37,348 bases of DNA from Flavobacteriaceae bacterium (GTDB lineage Bacteria > Bacteroidota > Bacteroidia > Flavobacteriales > Flavobacteriaceae): contig JADGEA010000015.1 of the NCBI GenBank assembly GCA_016744615.1, positions 1 through 37,348 of the forward strand, written 5' to 3'. This document shows positions 32,361 through 37,348 of this stretch, piece after piece (the first letter of the stretch is position 1; each line of letters starts with the position of its first letter). The position numbers and the translations under genes were made by a program. The notes below the pieces were generated by a model. It was not told the origin of the DNA, searched no databases, and saw only the letters and a list, made by a program, of their open reading frames with translations.

Positions 32361-32392
32361 TAGTTATCTAGTAAATTGGTTATTTGGTTAGA
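32361..32392. repeat. Left array of degenerate octamers flanking the four-helix-bundle gene
   Basis: Four consecutive 8-bp units, TAGTTATC, TAGTAAAT, TGGTTATT and TGGTTAGA, begin 3 bp after the ferredoxin-NrfD stop codon. Their consensus (about NTTRGTNA when phased) reappears inverted at the right end (32763-32802), so the pair looks like imperfect terminal inverted repeats of a cassette. Confidence 0.5.
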
Positions 32393-32402
32393 AAGAAAAA
32401 GA

Positions 32403-32789
32403 ATGAGTAACATAAATTCATATAAAGATCTAAAAATTTGGCAAAAAGGAATTGATCTGGTAGAAATTATTTATAAGATAACAATTTCTTTTCCTAAGAC
32501 GGAACAATATGGGTTAACAAGTCAAATTAGAAGAAGCTCTGTTTCTGTCCCATCAAATATTGCTGAGGGATGGGGAAGAGGTTATAATAATAATTTATTA
32601 CAATTTATAAAAATAGCAAGAGGTTCATTGTATGAATTAGAAACACAAATAATAATTGCCTATAAGGTTAAGCTGATTTTAAAAGAGAATTTCGAAATAA
32701 TACAGGGTCAAATTTTGGTTGAATCAAAAATGATAAATGCTTTTATGGCAACATTAAAAGCCAAAATCACTAAATCACCTAGTCACTAA
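32403..32789 (+). CDS. Four-helix-bundle protein (23S rRNA intervening-sequence/S23 family)
   Basis: The start at 32403 (MSNINSYKDLKIWQKG) matches the family; the frame is open to 32376. Seen: the signature DLKIWQKGIDLVEIIYK, FPKTEQYGLTSQIRRSSVSVPSNIAEGWGR and FIKIARGSLYELETQIIIA, a compact helical bundle of about 128 aa. Members (some related to the Avd protein of diversity-generating retroelements) form oligomers and bind nucleic acid; their cellular role is unclear. It interrupts the operon between the two oxidoreductase subunits. The last residues (KITKSPSH) and the 13 bp up to the next ATG are made of the octamer array, so the gene seems to have come in as a unit with its ends. Confidence 0.9.
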   Translation: MSNINSYKDLKIWQKGIDLVEIIYKITISFPKTEQYGLTSQIRRSSVSVPSNIAEGWGRGYNNNLLQFIKIARGSLYELETQIIIAYKVKLILKENFEIIQGQILVESKMINAFMATLKAKITKSPSH

Positions 32790-32802
32790 ATTACTTAAAT
32801 TC
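32763..32802. repeat. Right array of degenerate octamers ending at the next start codon
   Basis: Five consecutive 8-bp units, AAAATCAC, TAAATCAC, CTAGTCAC, TAAATTAC and TTAAATTC, with the last abutting the ATG at 32803. Read in reverse complement they give TTAAGTAA, TTTAGTGA, CTAGGTGA and TTTAGTGA, which align with the left array (about 20 of 28 positions equal by eye). The array encodes the C-terminus of the four-helix-bundle protein. Confidence 0.55.
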
Positions 32803-35694
32803 ATGGGATATAAAAAAGCATCATTTATAGAAAGCATAGCAGAAAAAATTGGAATTATTCCAAACCTTCATAAAGAAAATTATCAAAAATTTGATGGTGA
32901 TATGCGTCAATTTACAGATGAAGAAGTTGCACAAATGTATGAGAATTTTCCTCCACCTGAAAAATGGGATAATTGGCAGGAATACGATCCAAAAGTATGG
33001 CCAAAAAAAGTAAAGAAAACCTATCAAATTGTTCCAACAACTTGTTTTAACTGTGAATCTGCCTGTGGTTTAACTGCCTTTATTGACAAAGAAACACAAG
33101 AAGTTAAAAAGTTTGAAGGCAATCCATATCATCCGGGAAGTAGAGGTAGAAACTGTGCCAAAGGCCCGGCAACCATTAATCAGATTACCGATCCTGACAG
33201 AATTCTTTATCCGCTTAAGCGAAAAGGAAAAAGAGGAGAAGGAGAATGGGAAAGAATTTCATGGGATGAAGCATTGGATACCATTTCTGCAAGAATCCGT
33301 AAGGCAATAAAAGAAGACAGACATAATGAAATAGCCTATCATGTTGGAAGGCCTGGAGCAGAAGGATTTATGAATTGGGTTTTACCTGCTTGGGGTATTG
33401 ATGGACATAATTCACACACCAATATTTGTTCTTCAGGTGCTCGTTTTGGATATAATTTATGGTATGGTTACGACCGACCATCACCCGATCATGCCGAAGC
33501 TAAGTTTATTCTTTTAATTTCAGCACATTTAGAATCTGGGCATTATTTTAACCCGCATGCACAACGAATTATTGAAGGAAAAATGAAGGGCGCAAAATTG
33601 GCAACAATGGATCCTCGTTTATCCAACACAGCATCGATGAGTGATTATTGGATGCCTTCTTATCCGGGAACGGAAGCTGCAGTTTTATTGGCGATGGCAT
33701 TGATCATTTTGCAAAAGGAATTATACAATCGTGATTATTTAGAGAATTGGACCAACTGGCAGGAATATTTAAAAGCCCGTCATGTGGATAAAAAAATTAC
33801 TTTTGAGAACTATATTGCTGCAATGATTGAGGAGTACGCAGCATTTACTCCTGAATTTGCAGAAAAAGAATCAGGTGTAAAAGCTGAAATGATCAAAGAA
33901 ATTGCTGTAAAAATTGGCGAAGCAGGTGAACGATTTGCATCGCATAACTGGAGAAGTGCAGGCGCATCAAATCTTGGTGGTTGGGCAGTTGCTAGGTGTT
34001 TACATTTCTTAACAGTATTAACGGGTGCAGTTGGTACAAAAGGAGGAACTTCACCAAATTCATGGAACAAATTCAAACCAACAGTTCCAAATCCGCCAAA
34101 GCCTCAAAAACAATGGAATCAGTTACATTTTCCAAAAGAGTATCCATTGGCATTTTTTGAAATGAGTCAATTATTACCTCATTTTCTAAAAGAGGGTAGA
34201 GGCAAAATGGACATGTATTTTTCAAGGGTGTTTAATCCGGTATGGACTTATCCTGATGGATTTACTTGGATGGAAATGTTTTTAGATGAAAGTAAATTTG
34301 GTTTACATGCAGCATTGACACCAACATGGAATGAAACAGCATTTTTTGCCGATTTTGTTTTACCAATGGGACTAGCTTCTGAAAGACATGATATCAATTC
34401 CTATGCAACTCATGGTGGAACATGGATTGCTTTCCGACAACCTGTTTTACGAGAAGCAGCGAGAAGAAATGGTAACCCGGTTGAATATACGTACGAAGCA
34501 AATCCTGGAGAAGTTTGGGAAGAAGATGAATTTTGGATTGAACTATCTTGGAGAATTGATCCGGATGGGAGTATGGGAATTCGAAAACATTTTGAATCAC
34601 CAAACAGACCAGGTAATAAAATAACCATTGAAGAATATTACCAGTACATTTTTGAAAGAGTACAAGGGTTACCCGAAGTTGCAAAAAAAGAAGGTTTGAC
34701 CGAACTTCAATACATGTCAAAATATGGTGCTTTTGAAATTGAAAAAGGAGAATCATATAAAAAGAATGAAAATCCATTACCAAAAGAAGATCTTGTAGGA
34801 ACGGTGGTTGACAAAGAGAATGGTGTCATCCGTAAAAACGGAAAAGATATTGGTGTAATGGTTAATGGTAAAGCTGTAGTTGGTTTCCCTACACCCTCGC
34901 GTAAAAATGAATTCTATTCACAAACAATGGTCGATTGGAAATGGCCAGAATATGCCACGCCAACCTATATCAAAAGTCATATTCATAATGATGTATTAGA
35001 CAAAAGTAAAGGAGAATATGTATTGGTTCCAACTTTCAGGTTGCCAACATTGATCCATTCCCGTTCAGGAAATGCAAAATGGCTGGTTGAGATCTCCAAC
35101 AGAAATCCAATTTGGATGCATCCAGACGATGCTGTAAAATGGGGATTTAAAACAGGTGATCTGGTGAAAATGAATACCGATATTGGCTATTTTATTGATA
35201 AAGTTTGGGTAACACAATCTATGAAGCCTGGAGTTGTTGCTTGCTCACACCATATTGGAAGATGGAGAAGAGAACAAGATCAAACGGGTAATCGTTGGGC
35301 TACCAATACGGTAAATATTGATAATTCAGAAAAAGGGATATGGAAAATGAGAACCAAAGCAGGTATTAAACCATTTGTTTCCAATGATAAGGATTCAAAA
35401 AGAATATTCTGGAAAGATGGTGGTGTGCATCAAAATATTACCCATGCTGTACATCCTGATCCAATAAGTGGAATGCATACCTGGCATCAAAGAGTAAGAA
35501 TTGAAAAACCAAAAGAAGGTGAGAACTATGGAGATATTATGGTAGATACCAATAGGTCTCATGAGATATATAAAGAATGGCTTGCTATGACCCGTCCGGC
35601 TCCAGGGCCAAATGGAGAATTAAGACCCCTTTGGTTTAAACGAGCCTTTAAACCAGATGAATCAACTTATTATATCAAAGAGAATAATAAATAA
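32803..35694 (+). CDS. Molybdopterin oxidoreductase catalytic subunit (SoeA/PsrA-like), no Tat signal
   Basis: DMSO-reductase-family enzyme, 963 aa. Seen: the N-terminal [4Fe-4S] motif C81-x2-C84-x3-C88-x29-C118 (TTCFNCESACG...GRNCAKG), NQITDPDRILYPLKRKG, NICSSGARFGYN with the likely molybdenum ligand Cys209, the ATMDPRLSNTASMSDYW pterin-site segment, WNETAFFADFVLPMG, and the C-terminal Moco-binding barrel (VLVPTFRLPTLIHSRSGNAKWL ... NPIWMHPDDAVKWGFKTGDLV). The first 80 residues hold no twin-arginine signal, so the protein should stay in the cytoplasm next to the ferredoxin domain of its partner. That layout is like sulfite dehydrogenase SoeABC and unlike periplasmic polysulfide reductase. 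Substrate cannot be settled from sequence; the SulP gene downstream favours sulfur chemistry. Confidence 0.92.
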   Translation: MGYKKASFIESIAEKIGIIPNLHKENYQKFDGDMRQFTDEEVAQMYENFPPPEKWDNWQEYDPKVWPKKVKKTYQIVPTTCFNCESACGLTAFIDKETQEVKKFEGNPYHPGSRGRNCAKGPATINQITDPDRILYPLKRKGKRGEGEWERISWDEALDTISARIRKAIKEDRHNEIAYHVGRPGAEGFMNWVLPAWGIDGHNSHTNICSSGARFGYNLWYGYDRPSPDHAEAKFILLISAHLESGHYFNPHAQRIIEGKMKGAKLATMDPRLSNTASMSDYWMPSYPGTEAAVLLAMALIILQKELYNRDYLENWTNWQEYLKARHVDKKITFENYIAAMIEEYAAFTPEFAEKESGVKAEMIKEIAVKIGEAGERFASHNWRSAGASNLGGWAVARCLHFLTVLTGAVGTKGGTSPNSWNKFKPTVPNPPKPQKQWNQLHFPKEYPLAFFEMSQLLPHFLKEGRGKMDMYFSRVFNPVWTYPDGFTWMEMFLDESKFGLHAALTPTWNETAFFADFVLPMGLASERHDINSYATHGGTWIAFRQPVLREAARRNGNPVEYTYEANPGEVWEEDEFWIELSWRIDPDGSMGIRKHFESPNRPGNKITIEEYYQYIFERVQGLPEVAKKEGLTELQYMSKYGAFEIEKGESYKKNENPLPKEDLVGTVVDKENGVIRKNGKDIGVMVNGKAVVGFPTPSRKNEFYSQTMVDWKWPEYATPTYIKSHIHNDVLDKSKGEYVLVPTFRLPTLIHSRSGNAKWLVEISNRNPIWMHPDDAVKWGFKTGDLVKMNTDIGYFIDKVWVTQSMKPGVVACSHHIGRWRREQDQTGNRWATNTVNIDNSEKGIWKMRTKAGIKPFVSNDKDSKRIFWKDGGVHQNITHAVHPDPISGMHTWHQRVRIEKPKEGENYGDIMVDTNRSHEIYKEWLAMTRPAPGPNGELRPLWFKRAFKPDESTYYIKENNK

Positions 35695-35773
35695 AAATGT
35701 ATTGGTTTTTAAAAAAGGTTAAGTTAATCGTTAAAACGGATTCTAATAATTTAGAAAAGAAGGTAATAAATTT

Positions 35774-35781
35774 TATATTTG
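35774..35781 (+). promoter_or_regulatory. Putative -7 element (TATATTTG) for the TlpA-like gene
   Basis: Exact match to TAnnTTTG, 25 bp before the ATG at 35806, in the 111-bp spacer after the catalytic subunit. No clear TTTG -33 partner. It suggests that the TlpA-like gene can be transcribed on its own. Confidence 0.45.
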
Positions 35782-35805
35782 GCAATCTTTTAAAATTAAA
35801 AAAAA

Positions 35806-36852
35806 ATGAAAATGAAAAAAATTGTATTTTTTATTGCTGTTATTGCAATAATATCATGTGAAAAAAAAGAAACTGCACCTAAAGATCATGTTGCTTTTTC
35901 AGGAAAGATTACCAATCAAAATAGTGACTCTATTGTTATACGAAGCCGTATCTACAATAAGAATATTCATGTAAATGAAGATGGAACCTTCAAAGATACC
36001 CTAAAGGTTAAACCGGGCGTTTATTCCGTTTTTGATGGAACTGAATCAACTAATGTTTTCTTAAAAAATGGTTATGAGATCAACATGGCTTTGGATACAA
36101 AAGAGTTTGATGAAACCGTAAAATATACAGGAGAAGGGTCTGTGAATAGTAACTTTTTGGCAAAGGAGTCTCTTCTTCGTGAAAAAATTCTTGATATTGA
36201 TGAACTTATGAAGTTAGATTCAATTGGATTAAGTTCTAAATTTAGCGATATTAAAAACGAATTAACTGATTTTTATAACTCAGGAAAAGATATTGATTCC
36301 ACAATTACAAAAAATGGATTGAAAATGATCGATCCAATGTTAAAATCTTATAAAAGATATTTGGATAATGAACTGGCTTTAAAAAGAGATTTACCAAAAG
36401 GGGGTATTTCTCCTGCATTTGTTGATTATGAAAACTATAAAGGAGGAAAAACATCTCTAAAAGACCTTAAGGGAAAATATGTTTATGTGGATGTTTGGGC
36501 AACCTGGTGTGGACCATGTAAAGCCGAAATCCCTGCATTAAAAGAAGTTGAGAAAAAATACCATGGTAAAAATATTGCTTTTGTAAGTCTGTCTATTGAT
36601 GATGACAGATCGCATGGAGGTTCATGGGAAAAAGCACATGATGACTGGAAAAAATTTGTTGCAGATGAAGAATTAGGAGGAATTCAATTATTTGCTCCAA
36701 AAGGATGGCAATCAGAATTTGTTCAGGGATATAAAATTAGTGGAATTCCAAGATTTATTCTGATCGATCCAAAAGGAAACATTGTAACTCCTTCAGCTCC
36801 AAGACCATCAAGTAAAGAATTGATTAAATTATTTGATTCAGAAAATATTTAA
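35806..36852 (+). CDS. TlpA/ResA-like thiol-disulfide oxidoreductase lipoprotein
   Basis: Lipobox IISC at about residue 18, an N-terminal DUF4369-like beta domain (about 28-115: FSGKITNQNSDSIVIRSR...VNEDGTFKDTLKVKPGVYSV), a helical linker (115-200), and a thioredoxin-fold domain with WCGPC at 234-238 and the cis-Pro region SGIPRFILIDPKGNIV. It acts in the periplasm as a reductant, for example in cytochrome or protein thiol maturation. ATGs at 35806 and 35812 are both usable. At 348 aa it is typical of Bacteroidota TlpA proteins. It lies between the molybdoenzyme and SulP genes; it may serve them or be independent. Confidence 0.9.
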   Translation: MKMKKIVFFIAVIAIISCEKKETAPKDHVAFSGKITNQNSDSIVIRSRIYNKNIHVNEDGTFKDTLKVKPGVYSVFDGTESTNVFLKNGYEINMALDTKEFDETVKYTGEGSVNSNFLAKESLLREKILDIDELMKLDSIGLSSKFSDIKNELTDFYNSGKDIDSTITKNGLKMIDPMLKSYKRYLDNELALKRDLPKGGISPAFVDYENYKGGKTSLKDLKGKYVYVDVWATWCGPCKAEIPALKEVEKKYHGKNIAFVSLSIDDDRSHGGSWEKAHDDWKKFVADEELGGIQLFAPKGWQSEFVQGYKISGIPRFILIDPKGNIVTPSAPRPSSKELIKLFDSENI

Positions 36853-36932
36853 AAGGGATTGATATAATTTGTAGTATTATTCCTTTTCAAACAACTTTTT
36901 TATGGTTGTTAAAGCTAATAAATAAAACTATA

Positions 36933-36973
36933 TTTCTTAGGAAAATATGATTTAACTATATTTTCCTAAGAAA
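36933..36973 (+). promoter_or_regulatory. Perfect 16-bp-arm hairpin just before the SulP start codon
   Basis: Arms 36933-36948 (TTTCTTAGGAAAATAT) and 36958-36973 are exact reverse complements with a 9-nt loop; the structure ends 15 bp before the ATG at 36989. No T-run follows, so it may be an attenuator or translational control element of SulP, an operator, or a weak terminator for the TlpA-like gene. Confidence 0.6.
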
Positions 36974-36988
36974 TGTGATTATCAATAA

Positions 36989-37348
36989 ATGCTGCAAAGG
37001 TTATTCCCTTTTTTAAACTGGCTTCCATTAGCAAAAAAATCATGGAAAGATGATTTAATTGCTGGTATAACAGGAATGATCATTGTAATTCCACAGGCAG
37101 TTGCTTTTGCAATGATTGCCGGACTACCTCCTGTTTATGGTTTTTATACAGCAATGGTGACCCCTGTTATTGCTGCTCTATTTGGATCGTCTTACCATTT
37201 AATTTCAGGTCCAACCACAGCAATTTCAATTGTTGTTTTTGCAACAATAAGCAAATTTGCAGATCCTGTTAACGAAATTCAAACCTATATAATGCTTACT
37301 CTGGTTCTTACCTTTATGGCAGGAGTCATTCAATATGCAATGGGTTTA
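36989..37348 (+). CDS. SulP-family anion transporter, 5' part only (runs off the window)
   Basis: Open from ATG 36989 to the window end (120 codons). Seen: the SulP N-terminus (WLPLAKKSWKDDLIAGITGM), the conserved IPQAVAFAMIAGLPPVYGFYTA and FGSSYHLISGPTTAISIV motifs and the first membrane helices. SulP carriers move sulfate, bicarbonate or related anions across the inner membrane. Next to a SoeA-like molybdoenzyme, sulfate is the attractive substrate, but BicA-like bicarbonate uptake is common in marine flavobacteria. Whether a STAS or carbonic-anhydrase domain follows cannot be seen. Confidence 0.9.
   Translation, partial: MLQRLFPFLNWLPLAKKSWKDDLIAGITGMIIVIPQAVAFAMIAGLPPVYGFYTAMVTPVIAALFGSSYHLISGPTTAISIVVFATISKFADPVNEIQTYIMLTLVLTFMAGVIQYAMGL

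Noticed and set aside
32403..32789. Four-helix-bundle protein as Avd of a diversity-generating retroelement
   Set aside because: No reverse transcriptase, template repeat or variable repeat pair is visible in the window.
32361..32802. Octamer arrays as a CRISPR array
   Set aside because: Units are 8 bp, contiguous and degenerate with no spacers and no cas genes nearby.
1..37348. Search by eye for tRNA, rRNA, insertion sequences, integrases and phage genes
   Set aside because: None recognised; no transposase or integrase motif was seen in any sizeable frame.

Overview
This window is from a low-GC member of the Bacteroidota, most likely a marine flavobacterium. The evidence is the AT-rich sequence, promoters of the TAnnTTTG type, very short signal-peptide lipoproteins, DUF1080, DUF1835 and NCS2/DUF5020 neighbours, and transmembrane TPR-LuxR regulators. 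No rRNA, tRNA, CRISPR array or insertion sequence was recognised.

Layout. (1) Positions 1-1603 hold a C-terminally truncated HlyD-type membrane fusion protein (minus strand) and a small XRE regulator. (2) Positions 1698-6027 form a plus-strand molybdenum-cofactor (Moco) block, moaA-moeA-[517-aa solenoid membrane protein]-moaC. (3) Positions 6084-14901 form a minus-strand run of ten genes for exported or membrane proteins: an OmpA-domain protein, its LamG-like paralogue, three proteins sharing a KSG-x-I/V-x-Y signature (one interrupted by an in-frame TAG), a DUF805 protein, a leucine-rich-repeat protein, a lipocalin-like protein and small lipoproteins. (4) Positions 15307-17330 encode an outer-membrane Tsx/DUF5020-like protein and an NCS2 purine permease. 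(5) Positions 17336-21034 hold two tandem 539-aa lipoprotein-TPR-TM-LuxR regulators. (6) Positions 21563-22117 hold a lipoprotein. (7) Positions 22599-28968 hold the second Moco block: mobA fusion, DUF1835 protein and moeB-like E1 on plus, a membrane MutS-like ATPase and an esterase, then moaE and moaD on minus. (8) Positions 29163-30512 hold two DUF1080 proteins. (9) Positions 30742-35694 encode a molybdoenzyme: a fused four-cluster ferredoxin/NrfD membrane subunit and a catalytic subunit without a Tat signal. They are separated by a four-helix-bundle gene bracketed by octamer repeat arrays. (10) Positions 35806-37348 hold a TlpA-like lipoprotein and the start of a SulP anion transporter.

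How it fits together. Seven Moco genes and a Moco-dependent oxidoreductase lie in one window, so the neighbourhood makes a cofactor and includes a client enzyme. A cytoplasm-facing sulfite-dehydrogenase-like (SoeABC) role is the reading I favour from architecture and the SulP neighbour, but substrate cannot be read from sequence. The Moco genes are split by about 16.5 kb of accessory genes. Within that accessory part, the strongest new signal is a promoter/operator module found twice. Inverted TCATACT/AGTATGA half-sites span 38-39 bp, with exactly 23 bp from the proximal edge to a TAnnTTTG -10-like element. One copy drives the exported-protein operon. The other sits between the two LuxR genes, in front of a hairpin followed by seven T, which may be a short RNA or leader. 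Several spacers of the minus-strand operon also hold long hairpins ending 14-24 nt before the next start codon.
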